Origin: Marmoricola sp. URHB0036
Lineage (GTDB): Bacteria > Actinomycetota > Actinomycetes > Propionibacteriales > Nocardioidaceae
Assembly (NCBI RefSeq): GCF_000426045.1
Contig: NZ_AUEP01000004.1
Span: 400,942-464,941, forward strand
Direction of reading: 5' to 3'
DNA: 64,000 bases
Under the pieces are notes generated by a model that searched no databases, had not been told where the DNA came from, and worked only from the letters and a program-made list of their open reading frames with translations. This document shows, piece by piece, positions 17,385 through 26,696 of the stretch (within the stretch, counting starts at the first letter, position 1; every line of letters begins with the position of its first letter). Both the position numbers and the translations under genes were made by a program.

Positions 17385-18422
17385 ATGTCCGTCGACGTCG
17401 CGCCCGTAGAGCACGCCTTCGAGGAAGTCGCGCCACCGAAGGGGCGACACGGCGCGGCAGCGTGGGTGTCGTGGATCGCCCGGCGCCTCGGGCTGGCCGT
17501 GCTCACGCTGTGGCTGGTCTCGATCCTGGTCTTCGTCGCCACCACGGCGCTCGGTGACCCGGTCCGCGCCATCCTCGGCAAGGACTACAACTCCGACAAG
17601 GCCCGCGTCGCGCAGCTGACCGCGCAGCTCAACCTCGACGAGTCACTGGTCACCCGCTACTTCCACTGGCTCGGCAACTTCCTGACCGGCGACTTCGGCA
17701 CCTCGATCGCCAACCAGCAGCCGGTGGCCGGCCAGATCGGCGACAACGTGGTCAACACGCTGGTGCTGGTGGCCATTTCCGCGATCGTGATGATCCCGGT
17801 GGCGTTCGGCATCGCGATGATCTCGACCAACTACCGCCGCCGCCGGCCCGACACGGTCATCCAGACCATCCTGCTGATGCTCGCGGCGCTCCCCGAGTTC
17901 GTCGTCGGCATCCTGCTGGTGGCCATCTTCTCCACCACGGTCTTCCACTGGCTGCCGGCGGTGACGATCAGCGGGCCCGGCCAGCACCCGTGGAACGAGC
18001 CCAAGACGATGATCCTGCCGGTGGCCACGCTCGTGCTGGCCGTGGCTCCCTACGTCTCCCGCATCGTGCGGGCCAACCTGCTCGAGGTGCTCGACAGCGA
18101 CTACGTCGAGCTGGCCCGCCTCAAGGGCATCCCCGAGCGCGTGGTGATGCGCAAGCACGCACTGCTCAACGCGATCGTCCCCGGCATCCAGGTGATCGCC
18201 CTCCAGCTGGCCTGGCTGGCCGGCGGCGTCGTGCTCGTCGAGAAGGTCTTCAACTATCCCGGCGTCGGCAACCAGCTCGTCGACTCGGTGCAGAACCACG
18301 ACGTGCCGATGGTGCAGGCGCTGACCTTGATCATCGCCGGCGTCTACGTCGTGGTGAACCTCGTCGCCGACCTGCTCTCGATCCTGCTCACCCCTCGCGC
18401 GAGGACGGCGATCTCCTCATGA
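17385..18422 (+). CDS. ABC importer permease, DppB/OppB type
   Basis: 345 residues: a roughly 30-residue cytoplasmic leader, then six membrane segments. Typical features are GDFGTSIANQQPV, the EAA-type loop DYVELARLKGIPERVVMRKHA and the C-terminal NYPGVGNQLVDSV. It starts 5 bp after the binding-protein stop and overlaps the second permease by four bases. Confidence 0.92.
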   Translation: MSVDVAPVEHAFEEVAPPKGRHGAAAWVSWIARRLGLAVLTLWLVSILVFVATTALGDPVRAILGKDYNSDKARVAQLTAQLNLDESLVTRYFHWLGNFLTGDFGTSIANQQPVAGQIGDNVVNTLVLVAISAIVMIPVAFGIAMISTNYRRRRPDTVIQTILLMLAALPEFVVGILLVAIFSTTVFHWLPAVTISGPGQHPWNEPKTMILPVATLVLAVAPYVSRIVRANLLEVLDSDYVELARLKGIPERVVMRKHALLNAIVPGIQVIALQLAWLAGGVVLVEKVFNYPGVGNQLVDSVQNHDVPMVQALTLIIAGVYVVVNLVADLLSILLTPRARTAISS

Positions 18423-19291
18423 GCGCTACCGCAGACCGGGCCACCCCGGCACCGACTCCGGCCCCGGCCGAGCGCTCGACGTTCCAGAAGATGCTGCGCC
18501 AGAAGCGGTTCGTCTTCGGTGGGATCATCACGCTCGCGGTGGCGCTCTTCGCCCTGTTCGGGCCACTGTTCGCGCCGTACGGCGAGAACGAGGTGGTGGG
18601 TCCGCCGTACAGCTCACAAGGCGTCTTCGGCACCGACTACCTCGGTCAGGACGTCCTCTCCCGGCTGATGTACGGCGGCACCGAGGTCCTCATCATCGCC
18701 CTCCTCGCCACGGTCCTCAGCACCGTCTTCGGCACCCTCATCGGTGTCATCGCGGCGTACGGCGGCGGCTGGTGGGACGAGGTCATCATGCGCCTCAACG
18801 ACGTGCTGCTCTCCTTCCCGCAGATCCTGCTGGCCCTGGTCGTGCTGACCTCCATCGCCCAGCCCAAGGCATGGATGCTGGTCGTCCTCGTCGGCCTCTC
18901 CAACGCTCCCCGCACCGCCCGGATCGCTCGCGGCGTGGCGCTCGGGCTGGTCTCCCGCGACTTCGTGCACGCCGCCGAGGCACTCGGCGAGAAGCGCTCG
19001 CGGGTGATCGTGGCCGAGGTGCTGCCCAACATGAACGCTCCCCTGCTCGCCGAGGCCGGCCTGCGGCTGACGTTCTCCATCGGCCTGGTCGCCGCCATCG
19101 GGTTCCTCGGCATCACCACCGACCCGAGCGCTGCCAACTGGGGACAGATGATCAACGAGAACCGGCTGGGACTCGCCACCCAGGCGTGGGCCGTGCTGGC
19201 GCCCGTGTTCGTCATCGCCTTGTTCACCATCGGCACCAACCTGACGGCCGACGGCATCGCCCAGGTCAACCAGCGAGGAGGTGACGACTGA
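18419..19291 (+). CDS. ABC importer permease, DppC/OppC type
   Basis: 290 residues with a Pro/Ala-rich cytoplasmic leader and six membrane segments. GTDYLGQDVLSRLMYGG and the EAA-type loop DFVHAAEALGEKRSRVIVAE are standard for DppC. It pairs with the preceding permease. Its stop overlaps the ATPase gene start (TGATG). Confidence 0.92.
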   Translation: MSATADRATPAPTPAPAERSTFQKMLRQKRFVFGGIITLAVALFALFGPLFAPYGENEVVGPPYSSQGVFGTDYLGQDVLSRLMYGGTEVLIIALLATVLSTVFGTLIGVIAAYGGGWWDEVIMRLNDVLLSFPQILLALVVLTSIAQPKAWMLVVLVGLSNAPRTARIARGVALGLVSRDFVHAAEALGEKRSRVIVAEVLPNMNAPLLAEAGLRLTFSIGLVAAIGFLGITTDPSAANWGQMINENRLGLATQAWAVLAPVFVIALFTIGTNLTADGIAQVNQRGGDD

Positions 19292-21096
19292 TGAGCACAG
19301 CCGCCCAGGAACCCACAGCGACACGCACCACCAGCGGGATCGCCATCGAGGACCTCCGCATCGGCCTGACCGCACGCCCCGGCGTCGACGTCGTCGACGA
19401 CATCGACCTGGTGCTGCGTCCCGGCGAGGTGGTCGGCCTGGTCGGTGAGTCCGGCAGTGGCAAGACCACCGTCGGCACCGCCCTGCTCGGCTACACCCGG
19501 GCCGGCGCGGCCATCGAGCGCGGCAAGATCCTCTTCGAGGACAAGGACGTCCTGGGGCTCCCCTGGCAACAGGTGCGCCAGCTGCGCGGGGAGGAGATCG
19601 CCTACGTCCCGCAGGACCCCGCGTCGGCCCTCAACCCCGCCATCCGCATCGGGCGCCAGATCGTGGAGCTGATGGAGCTGCGCGGCCTCGGCACCGACGA
19701 GAGCCGGCTCCAGGGTGCACGCGACGGGCTGGCCGAGGTGGGCCTGCCCAACGACGACGAGTTCCTGCGCCGCTACTCCCACCAGCTCTCGGGAGGGCAG
19801 GTGCAGCGCGTCGCACTCGCGATGGCCTTCCTGCCCAAGCCCAAGGTGCTCGTCCTCGACGAGCCCACCACCGGCCTGGACGTCACCACCCAGGGCATGG
19901 TGCTGCAGACGATGGGCGAGCTGTGCCGTACCCACGGCGTCGCCGCCCTCTACGTCACCCACGACCTGGCCGTGATCGCCAACATCGCCGACCGGGTCGC
20001 CGTGATGTACGCCGGCCAGATCGCCGAGCTCGGTGATCGCGACACGATCTTCCAGAGCCCCACGCACCCCTACACGCGTGCGCTGCTCGACTCGATCCCC
20101 CACCTCAGCCAGGCACGCGCGCTGAGCGGCATCCCCGGGCGGACCCCCGCCCCCGGCGCTCGGCCGTCCGGCTGCCGCTTCAACGACCGCTGCGAGTACG
20201 CCATCGACGAGTGCCGCGCGGCCGTGCCCGAGCTCCACGACGTCACACCCGGGCACAGCGTGCGCTGCATCCGGGCCGGCGAGATCGGCACCTGGGACAT
20301 CTCCCGCGGAACGGTTCCCGACACCGACCCCGACAAGAAGCGCGACATCATCCTCAGCCTCGAGGACCTCGGCGTCTTCTACGGCCACAAGCAGGTCGTC
20401 TTCGATGTCAACTTCGACCTGGGCAGGGCCGAGGTCGTTGCGCTGGTGGGTGAGTCGGGCTCGGGCAAGACCACCATCTCCCGCTGCGTCGGTGGCCTGC
20501 ACAAGGAGTGGACCGGCACCATCGCGTTCGAGGGCAACCAGCTCGGCCACGGCTCGCGCAAGCGCAGCGTCGACGACCGCAAGCGGATCCAGTACATCTT
20601 CCAGAACCCCTACCTGTCGCTGAACCCACGGCTGACGATCGAGCAGATCGTGAAGCGGCCGATGGAGCTGTTCGGCATCGCCTCCGGCAAGGCCGCCACC
20701 GAGCGGGTGGTGGAGCTGCTCGACCAGGTCGCTCTCGGACCGGCGGTGCTGAAGTACCAGGCGAGTCGGCTCTCCGGCGGTGAGCGCCAGCGGGTGGCCA
20801 TCGCCCGGGCGCTCGCGGCCGAGCCCGACGTACTCGTCTGCGACGAGATCACCTCGGCCCTCGACGTCTCCGTCCAGGGCTCGATCGTCGCCCTCCTGGA
20901 GTCGCTGCGGGTCTCCCGCGGCATCAGCATGCTCTTCGTCACCCACAACCTCGCGCTGGTGCGCTCCATCGCCGACCGGGTGCAGATCCTCAACACCGGC
21001 CGCGTCGTGGAGTCTGGCCCGGTCGTCCAGGTGATGGAGTCTCCGCAGGAGGAGTACACCAAGCGTCTGCTGGCGAATAGTCCGCGAATCGATTGA
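19291..21096 (+). CDS. ABC importer ATPase with two fused nucleotide-binding domains (DppD-DppF)
   Basis: 601 residues with two complete ATPase domains. The first has Walker A GESGSGKTT at 52-60 and LSGGQVQR; the second (Walker A near 386-394) has LSGGERQR and DEITSALDVS. Each is followed by features of oligopeptide importers, including the C-rich loop GCRFNDRCEYAIDEC after domain 1, which often holds an iron-sulfur cluster in this group. The fused form replaces separate DppD and DppF. It overlaps the next gene by one base. Confidence 0.93.
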   Translation: MSTAAQEPTATRTTSGIAIEDLRIGLTARPGVDVVDDIDLVLRPGEVVGLVGESGSGKTTVGTALLGYTRAGAAIERGKILFEDKDVLGLPWQQVRQLRGEEIAYVPQDPASALNPAIRIGRQIVELMELRGLGTDESRLQGARDGLAEVGLPNDDEFLRRYSHQLSGGQVQRVALAMAFLPKPKVLVLDEPTTGLDVTTQGMVLQTMGELCRTHGVAALYVTHDLAVIANIADRVAVMYAGQIAELGDRDTIFQSPTHPYTRALLDSIPHLSQARALSGIPGRTPAPGARPSGCRFNDRCEYAIDECRAAVPELHDVTPGHSVRCIRAGEIGTWDISRGTVPDTDPDKKRDIILSLEDLGVFYGHKQVVFDVNFDLGRAEVVALVGESGSGKTTISRCVGGLHKEWTGTIAFEGNQLGHGSRKRSVDDRKRIQYIFQNPYLSLNPRLTIEQIVKRPMELFGIASGKAATERVVELLDQVALGPAVLKYQASRLSGGERQRVAIARALAAEPDVLVCDEITSALDVSVQGSIVALLESLRVSRGISMLFVTHNLALVRSIADRVQILNTGRVVESGPVVQVMESPQEEYTKRLLANSPRID

Positions 21097-22253
21097 TGTC
21101 CCCCATCCAGGGGGACCTGGAGACCGGGCCGCAGCTCTCCAGGATGTCGTTCATCGACCCCCAGCACGACGCCGACCGGCAGCACGTCACGGTGCCCGCC
21201 ACCCGGCCCCGGCCGCTCCCCCGCGAGCTGCGCCTGCTCCGCGCCGAGGTCCCCGGGGCCGGCCGCACCCGTGACCTCGGCCAGTGGGTGGTCGAGACCC
21301 ACACCACCGCCCTGCTGGCGCTCGACGGTCCGCTGGGCCGGGGCACCGTCGTGCACGAGTGGTACGCCGACGGGGTCGACGCCGACTCGCTGCTGCTGGG
21401 CGCTTCGATGACCAAGTCGGTGCTGGCCCATCTCGTCGGCAACGCCATCGCCTCCGGAAGCCTGCGGCTCGAGGACCCTGTCGTCGAGCACGTGCCGGAG
21501 CTGGCCGGCACCGGGTACGCCGACTGCCTCGTCGAGCACCTGCTGACCATGACGACCGGCACCGACTGGGTCGAGGACCACCGCGACCCAGCGGGCCCGG
21601 CGACGCGGCTGATCTCCTGCTTCACCGGTGCGGGCGGCACCTCCCGCGACCTGTTGGCGGCGGTCGATCCACAGGACCCACCGGGCACGCGCTGGGAGTA
21701 CAGCACCGCCGACTCCCAGGTCCTCGACTGGGTGCGCGAGCGGGCCACCGGCACCACCTACACCGACGGGCTGGCCGAGCTGTGGCGCGTGCTGGGCTGT
21801 GTCCGGGACGCCGTCGTGGGAGTCGACGCGGCAGGAGTCGCGCTGGCCGGCGGCGGGCTGGCGGCGTGCGCGGAGGACTGGCTGCGGCTGGCGGCGCTGC
21901 AGCTCACCGGCACGGCGTACGACGCACGGGTGCTGGGGCCTGACTGGGTGACCCGCTCCTCGACCCCACCCGCACCCTGGATGCGACCCGGCCGGCTGCC
22001 CAGCTCGATCACCACCCACGCCGGGTTCGGCTTCCACTGGTGGCCGCTGACCGACGACGGCGTCCGGGTGACCTCCGACGGCAGCCGGGGTCAGTTCGGC
22101 TACGTCGACCGCGACCTCGAGGTCGCGGTGCTCAAGACCTCGCTCTGGCCGTACGACGACTGGCTCGTCGACCGCCAGCAACGGGACCTGTCCTACCTGG
22201 GACTCCCCCTCGTCGCAGCCGCGGCGCGGGACCAATCCGGCAACGAAGCCTGA
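21096..22253 (+). CDS. Serine hydrolase, class C beta-lactamase fold
   Basis: 385 residues, no signal peptide, so probably cytosolic. The S-x-x-K motif is SMTK (Ser104, Lys107) and the tyrosine motif is YST (Tyr202), spaced as in 6-aminohexanoate-dimer hydrolase and EstB-like esterases. GFHWWPL lies in the C-terminal half, where this group binds substrate. Such enzymes cleave esters or linear amides. Coupled (TGATG) to an importer upstream and followed by carnitine-degradation genes, it probably cleaves the imported compound. An ester of carnitine is my inference. Confidence 0.88.
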   Translation: MSPIQGDLETGPQLSRMSFIDPQHDADRQHVTVPATRPRPLPRELRLLRAEVPGAGRTRDLGQWVVETHTTALLALDGPLGRGTVVHEWYADGVDADSLLLGASMTKSVLAHLVGNAIASGSLRLEDPVVEHVPELAGTGYADCLVEHLLTMTTGTDWVEDHRDPAGPATRLISCFTGAGGTSRDLLAAVDPQDPPGTRWEYSTADSQVLDWVRERATGTTYTDGLAELWRVLGCVRDAVVGVDAAGVALAGGGLAACAEDWLRLAALQLTGTAYDARVLGPDWVTRSSTPPAPWMRPGRLPSSITTHAGFGFHWWPLTDDGVRVTSDGSRGQFGYVDRDLEVAVLKTSLWPYDDWLVDRQQRDLSYLGLPLVAAAARDQSGNEA

Positions 22254-22273
22254 TCACCACGGAGGTGGCCCTC

Positions 22274-23176
22274 ATGAGAACTGTGATGAACCGGAAGGTC
22301 ATCATGACGTGTGCGCTGACCGGAGCCGGCGACACCGTCGGCAAGTCCGAGCACGTGCCGGTCACCCCCGAACAGATCGCCGAGTCCGGCATCGCCGCGG
22401 CTCGGGCCGGCGCCACCGTGATCCACGTGCACGTGCGCGAGCCCTCGACCGGCAAGGGATCACGCGAGGTGTCCTACTATCGCGAGGCAGTCGAGCGCAT
22501 CCGCGCGAGCGGCGTCGACGTCATCATCAACACCACCGCCGGCATGGGCGGCGACCTGATGCTCGACCCGCACGACCCCACCACCTTCGTCGAGGGCACC
22601 GACCTGGTCCCCGGGGTCGAGCGCCTCAAGCACGTCGAGGAGGTCATGCCCGACATCTGCACCCTCGACTGCGGCAGCCTGAACTTCGGCGAGGGCAGCC
22701 TGGTCTACGTCAGCACCCCCGACATGCTGCGCGAGGGCGCCAAGCGCATCCAGGAGCTCGGCGTGCGCTGCGAGATGGAGATCTTCGACACCGGTCATCT
22801 GTGGTTCGGCCGACAGCTCGTAGAGGAAGGCCTGATCGACGCGCCGCCGCTGTTCCAGCTCTGCATGGACATCCCGTACGGCGCTCCGGCCGACCCGTCG
22901 CTCCTCGCCGCGATGGTGCAGCAGCTGCCGGAGGGATCGCACTGGGCCTCGTTCGCGCTGGGCCGGATGCAGATGCCATGGGTGGCCCAGTCGGTGCTGC
23001 TCGGCGGTCACGTCCGCGTCGGCCTCGAGGACAACCTCTACCTGAGCAAGGGGGTCCTCGCGACCAACGCCCAGCTGGTCGAAAAGGCGCGCACCATCAT
23101 CGAGGCCATGGGCGCCAGCGTGGCCACCCCCGACGAGGCCCGCGAGATGCTCAACCTCAAGCCGAGGGTCGCATGA
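22274..23176 (+). CDS. cdhC: BKACE family enzyme, probable 3-dehydrocarnitine cleavage enzyme
   Basis: 300 residues; ribosome site GGAGG 8 bp upstream. The beta-keto acid cleavage enzyme (DUF849) family is clear from [29 protein letters not shown] (two metal-binding His), NTTAGMGGD and [12 protein letters not shown]. These Zn2+ enzymes combine a beta-keto acid with acetyl-CoA to give acetoacetate and a new acyl-CoA. With the next two genes the substrate is most likely 3-dehydrocarnitine, giving betainyl-CoA. BKACE specificities vary widely, so the symbol rests on neighbours. Confidence 0.85.
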   Translation: MRTVMNRKVIMTCALTGAGDTVGKSEHVPVTPEQIAESGIAAARAGATVIHVHVREPSTGKGSREVSYYREAVERIRASGVDVIINTTAGMGGDLMLDPHDPTTFVEGTDLVPGVERLKHVEEVMPDICTLDCGSLNFGEGSLVYVSTPDMLREGAKRIQELGVRCEMEIFDTGHLWFGRQLVEEGLIDAPPLFQLCMDIPYGAPADPSLLAAMVQQLPEGSHWASFALGRMQMPWVAQSVLLGGHVRVGLEDNLYLSKGVLATNAQLVEKARTIIEAMGASVATPDEAREMLNLKPRVA

Positions 23177-24120
23177 CGACTCCACCTGTGGCTGTCGCCG
23201 ATGTCCGCACCGTCTGCTGTGCAGGCACCGGCGTCATCGGCGGCGGCTGGGCGGCGTACTTCCTGGCCCACGGGTACGACGTGGTCGCCTGGGACCCCGC
23301 ACCGGGAGCCGAGGAACGACTGCGTCACCTCGTCGACGCCGCCTGGCCGGCGCTGACCGAGCTCGGCTTGTCGGAGGGCGCCGACCGTTCCCGACTCACC
23401 CTCGAGCCCGACCTCGCCACCGCCCTGGCGGGAGCGGAGTTCGTGCAGGAGAGCGCGCCGGAGGACCTCGACCTCAAGCGCCGACTGCTGGCGGACATCG
23501 ACGCGGCGGCACCCGAGGGCATCGTGATCTCCTCCTCGACGTCGGGCTACGGCATGAGCGAGATGTACACCTCGTGCCAGAACCCCGAGCGCCTGGTGGT
23601 CGGACATCCGTTCAACCCGCCGTACCTGATCCCGCTGGTCGAAGTGGTCGGCGGCGAGAAGACCTCCGCCGAGGTGGTCGCGTGGACCTCCGACTTCTTC
23701 CGGCATGCCGGCAAGTCGGTGATCACCATGGAGCGCGAGGTCCCGGGCTTCATCGCCAACCGGCTGCAGGAGGCACTGTGGCGCGAGGCCCTGCACATGG
23801 TGGCCGCGGGTGAGGCCACGGTCGAGCAGATCGACCTGTCCATCACCGACGGGCCGGGGCTGCGCTGGCCGGTGCAGGGACCGATGCTCACCTTCCACCT
23901 CGCCGGTGGCCAGGGCGGGATGGCCCACATGCTCGACCACTTCGGGCCCTCGCTCAAGTCGCCGTGGACGCGGCTGATCGCGGCCGAGCTCACTCCCGAG
24001 CTGCGCGACGCCGTGGTGGCGGGCTGCGACCGGGAGGCTCACGGTCGCACGATCGACGACCTCGTCGCCGAGCGCGACGCGGGCGTGATCGCGGTGCTGC
24101 GGGCCCTGGGACGCACATGA
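23173..24120 (+). CDS. cdhA: Probable L-carnitine 3-dehydrogenase
   Basis: 315 residues of the 3-hydroxyacyl-CoA dehydrogenase family. The Rossmann motif is [44 protein letters not shown] and [20 protein letters not shown] follow. The last two, and the lack of a CoA-type C-terminal repeat, fit the bacterial L-carnitine dehydrogenase group, which oxidises carnitine to 3-dehydrocarnitine with NAD+. The start overlaps the BKACE stop by four bases and the stop overlaps the thioesterase start, giving the known cleavage-dehydrogenase-thioesterase set. Confidence 0.88.
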   Translation: MTTPPVAVADVRTVCCAGTGVIGGGWAAYFLAHGYDVVAWDPAPGAEERLRHLVDAAWPALTELGLSEGADRSRLTLEPDLATALAGAEFVQESAPEDLDLKRRLLADIDAAAPEGIVISSSTSGYGMSEMYTSCQNPERLVVGHPFNPPYLIPLVEVVGGEKTSAEVVAWTSDFFRHAGKSVITMEREVPGFIANRLQEALWREALHMVAAGEATVEQIDLSITDGPGLRWPVQGPMLTFHLAGGQGGMAHMLDHFGPSLKSPWTRLIAAELTPELRDAVVAGCDREAHGRTIDDLVAERDAGVIAVLRALGRT

Positions 24121-24584
24121 GCCAGTCACCCCTGTGCACGTGGTCCGAGCCGGTCCTCGACGAGTGGATCGACTACAACGGGCACCTCTCCGAGCCCTAC
24201 TACGTGCTGGTGCTCGGCCACGCCACCGACGAGGTGATGGACACGATCGGCCTGGGGCCGGCGTACCGCGAGAGCACGGGTGCCTCGCTGTACACCGTCG
24301 AGGCGCACGTCCGCTACCTCGACCAGGTCGGCCCGGGTGCGTTGCTCGAGGCCCGCTCGTGGGTCATCGGCGCCACCGGCAAGCTGCTGTGGATCTGGCA
24401 CGAGCTCTGGGCCGGTGGCACCTTGCGGGCCACCGAGGAGATCCTCGGTCTCCACGTCGACAGCGGCACGGTGAGCGGCCAGGCCAGCAGCTCCCCCTTC
24501 CCCGACGAGGTCGCGGCCCGGATCCAGTCCGCGTTGGTGCCGCCCGGCCCCAACGCGTCCAGGTCGATCCGCGTCGGCTCATGA
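24117..24584 (+). CDS. cdhB: Probable betainyl-CoA thioesterase
   Basis: 155 residues with the hot-dog fold. EWIDYNGHLSEPYYV holds the catalytic-type DYNGH and is typical of the thioesterase that follows or is fused to carnitine dehydrogenase. HVRYLDQVGPGALLEARSW is the central helix-strand. It would release glycine betaine and CoA from betainyl-CoA, closing the carnitine-to-betaine route. Overlaps both neighbours by four bases. Confidence 0.85.
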   Translation: MSQSPLCTWSEPVLDEWIDYNGHLSEPYYVLVLGHATDEVMDTIGLGPAYRESTGASLYTVEAHVRYLDQVGPGALLEARSWVIGATGKLLWIWHELWAGGTLRATEEILGLHVDSGTVSGQASSSPFPDEVAARIQSALVPPGPNASRSIRVGS

Positions 24585-25492
24585 GTGCCTGCTGCTCACC
24601 CGGCTCGGAGGCGCGCGGACCTGCGCCCGTAGTGACGACTGCCGTCCCGACGACATCGGTCACCGACTGGTCGCCGGACGCCGGCCTCCGGCTGCTGCCG
24701 TTGCGGGGTGGCTCCTTCGCGATGGGTTCCGACGACGCGGACGCCGTGCCGGGCGACGGTGAGGGTCCGGTCCGCGAGGTCCACATCGAGCCGTTCGCCA
24801 TCGACGCCCACTGCGTGAGCAACGAGCGCTTCCAGGCCTTCGTGAACGCCACCGCTCACGTCACCGACGCCGAGCGGTACGGATGGTCGTTCGTGTTCGA
24901 GGGGTTCCTGCCCGCCCGCCTGCGCGACTCCGACCGTGCCGTCGAGGCTCCCTGGTGGGCAGCGGTCGCGGGTGCCACCTGGCGCGCTCCCGAGGGTCCC
25001 GGCAGCGACCTCGACGGCCGCCACGACCACCCCGCGGTGCACGTCTCCTGGAACGACGCCCTCGCCTACTGCCGCTGGGCCGGGGTCCGGCTGGCCACCG
25101 AGGCCGAGTGGGAGTACGCCGCCCGCGGAGGTCTCGAGCAAGCCCGCTACGCCTGGGGCGACGACCTGCTGCCCGACGGCCGGCACGCCTGCAACATCTG
25201 GCAGGGCAGCTTCCCCGTCACGAACACCCTCGAGGACGGCTGGTTCGGCACCGCGCCGGTGGACGCCTTCGAGCCCAACGGCCTCGGGCTGTTCAACGTC
25301 GCCGGCAACGTCTGGGAGTGGACCGCCGACGCGTGGTCGGTGGCCGAGGCGACCGACCCCGGCGCCCGAGTCATCCGGGGCGGCTCGTACCTCTGCCACG
25401 CGTCGTACTGCAACCGCTACCGGGTCGCCGCCCGCACCTTGAGCACCCCGGACTCCTCGACCGGCCACCAGGGCTTCCGCGTCGCCCTGTGA
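24581..25492 (+). CDS. Formylglycine-generating enzyme (sulfatase maturase)
   Basis: 303 residues of the FGE-sulfatase domain family. GGSFAMGSDDADAVPGDGEGP begins the domain; HVSWNDALAYCRWAG, RLATEAEWEYAARGG and GNVWEWTAD are family signatures. The active-site cysteine pair is in GGSYLCHASYCNRYR (Cys272 and Cys277, the same numbers as in the Streptomyces coelicolor enzyme). It oxidises the Cys of CxPxR in sulfatases to formylglycine using O2 and copper. The ATG overlaps the thioesterase stop, so a sulfatase maturase is co-translated with carnitine catabolism; the nearest client is the arylsulfatase gene 10 kb upstream. Confidence 0.94.
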   Translation: MSACCSPGSEARGPAPVVTTAVPTTSVTDWSPDAGLRLLPLRGGSFAMGSDDADAVPGDGEGPVREVHIEPFAIDAHCVSNERFQAFVNATAHVTDAERYGWSFVFEGFLPARLRDSDRAVEAPWWAAVAGATWRAPEGPGSDLDGRHDHPAVHVSWNDALAYCRWAGVRLATEAEWEYAARGGLEQARYAWGDDLLPDGRHACNIWQGSFPVTNTLEDGWFGTAPVDAFEPNGLGLFNVAGNVWEWTADAWSVAEATDPGARVIRGGSYLCHASYCNRYRVAARTLSTPDSSTGHQGFRVAL

Positions 25493-25498
25493 CCTCCG

Positions 25499-25790
25499 TC
25501 AGAACGCGGTGTCGTTCGAGCTGTTCACCGCTGCGAAGAAGATCACGACGTAGATGACGCAGCACGAGCGTGAGCGCCCCGCAGACGATGCCGATGAAGG
25601 GGATCCAGCAGAGGAACAGCCCGATCAGCCCCGACACGAGCGAGGTCACCGGAGCGAGGCTGGTGTTGTTCGAGTTGTCGGCGTTCACGACGTAGATCGG
25701 CTGCTGCGCACCCGTCGACGGCGCTCCTGCCCCTGCTCCGACGAGTATCCCGAGGGCGGCGCCTGCGAAGCAGCGGTCACGGGGATCCAC
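25499..25790 (-). pseudogene. Decayed DUF4190-like small membrane protein
   Basis: Minus strand. The upstream frame gives QQPIYVVNADNSNN and a membrane stretch PVTSLVSGLIGLFLCWIPFIGIVCG, as in DUF4190 proteins. It then reads into Arg-rich nonsense. In the shifted frame the 3' part gives CVIYVVIFFAAVNSSNDTAF and a stop at 25499-25501, the usual tail. A frameshift near 25550, and probably loss of the roughly 30 residues between the two membrane segments, best explain this. A sequencing error could cause the shift but not the short length. Confidence 0.55.
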
Positions 25791-25946
25791 TGGAGGTCGG
25801 TCGTCAGGACTTAGCCGTCACGACGTCGCCGCGCTTGTACGGAGTCGGTCCTTCAGTCATGCGTCGGCTCCCCGGTGAGGTCTGTGATGGCACCGGCACA
25901 TTTCACGGTGCGCGGCCGCCTGACCGGTAATCCGTCGGCACGGCAG

Positions 25947-25997
25947 CGTCCCGACAACTCTTCGACAGGCAGCCAGGGCTTCCGCATCGCCTTGTGA
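25947..25997 (+). pseudogene. C-terminal remnant of a second formylglycine-generating enzyme
   Basis: The frame ending at the TGA 25995-25997 reads ARQRPDNSSTGSQGFRIAL. It matches the end of the intact upstream gene (TPDSSTGHQGFRVAL, stop) at most positions, including the diagnostic G-F-R. Nothing of the catalytic domain is left upstream. It is most simply a relic of a duplicated or replaced FGE gene. Confidence 0.55.
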
Positions 25998-26157
25998 CTC
26001 GGTCGCCCGGCCGAGGGCATCAACGCCGCCGTTTGGTGTCACCTGGTGGCTGCAAGCCGCGGCGTATCGGATCCATGCGGCTTCCCAGAGCGCGTCACGG
26101 AGCGCGGATCAGGCACTCACTTTGGGCCGCACCAGCCGAGCAGAGCGCTCGAGCGCC

Positions 26158-26205
26158 TTGACGGAACGTTCCAACAACCGCGTGTTTGTTGGAACGTACC
26201 GTCAA
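26158..26205. repeat. 20-bp inverted repeat with one mismatch
   Basis: Arms at 26158-26177 (TTGACGGAACGTTCCAACAA) and 26186-26205 (TTGTTGGAACGTACCGTCAA) pair over 20 bp with one mismatch and an 8-nt loop. It stands in a non-coding stretch about 110 bp before the small membrane protein gene. No T-run follows, so a repeat element or operator is as likely as a terminator. The rest of 25998-26316 shows nothing I can name. Confidence 0.7.
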
Positions 26206-26316
26206 CGTGGACGGAGTGTGCGTGCCGGATCTGGGCACGACCGCACGGTCAGCGGCATGAGAGTCCGTCTTCACGTTCGATGCCTGTCACGAAGCCCTTG
26301 GGTGACACTCGTGCGC

Positions 26317-26559
26317 ATGTCTTCCGAGTCGAGCACGGTGCTTACCTTCGTGGTGGGCGCGGCATTGACGCTGCTCTGGCTGGCAGCCCTTGTCCAAGCA
26401 TGGCGGATGTCAGACGCTGCGTTCGCCTCGCAGCGGGAGCGCGAAGTCGTGTTCGTCGCGATGGTGATCTTCGGGTGGCTAGCGGCCGTGGTGTGGTTCG
26501 TCTGGTACCGGCGGCAACTGCAGGACGAGCTCAATCGAAAGAGCCTGGTCGACCTGTAG
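26317..26559 (+). CDS. Small two-pass membrane protein, unknown
   Basis: 80 residues: MSSESS, a first membrane segment (about 7-26, VLTFVVGAALTLLWLAALVQ), a charged loop with SQRERE, a second segment (about 43-63) and a basic, hydrophilic tail. The ATG at 26317 was chosen since upstream in-frame sequence overlaps the non-coding hairpin region and is Arg-rich. I do not recognise a family. Confidence 0.55.
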   Translation: MSSESSTVLTFVVGAALTLLWLAALVQAWRMSDAAFASQREREVVFVAMVIFGWLAAVVWFVWYRRQLQDELNRKSLVDL

Positions 26560-26696
26560 CCGCGGAGCTTTGCCATCGGCATGACCGAGCGGATCGCGGC
26601 ATGTCAGGACGAATGGCAAACCGACGGTCACCCGCACCGACGTGCGGCAAGATGGGCGAACCAGGTTCGTAGCGAGCTGGGGGCAGTGGGGGTCTG

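Noticed and set aside
18646..20946. Long minus-strand frame opposite the ABC transporter genes
   Set aside because: Shadow frame from high-GC third positions; the plus-strand permease and ATPase are certain.
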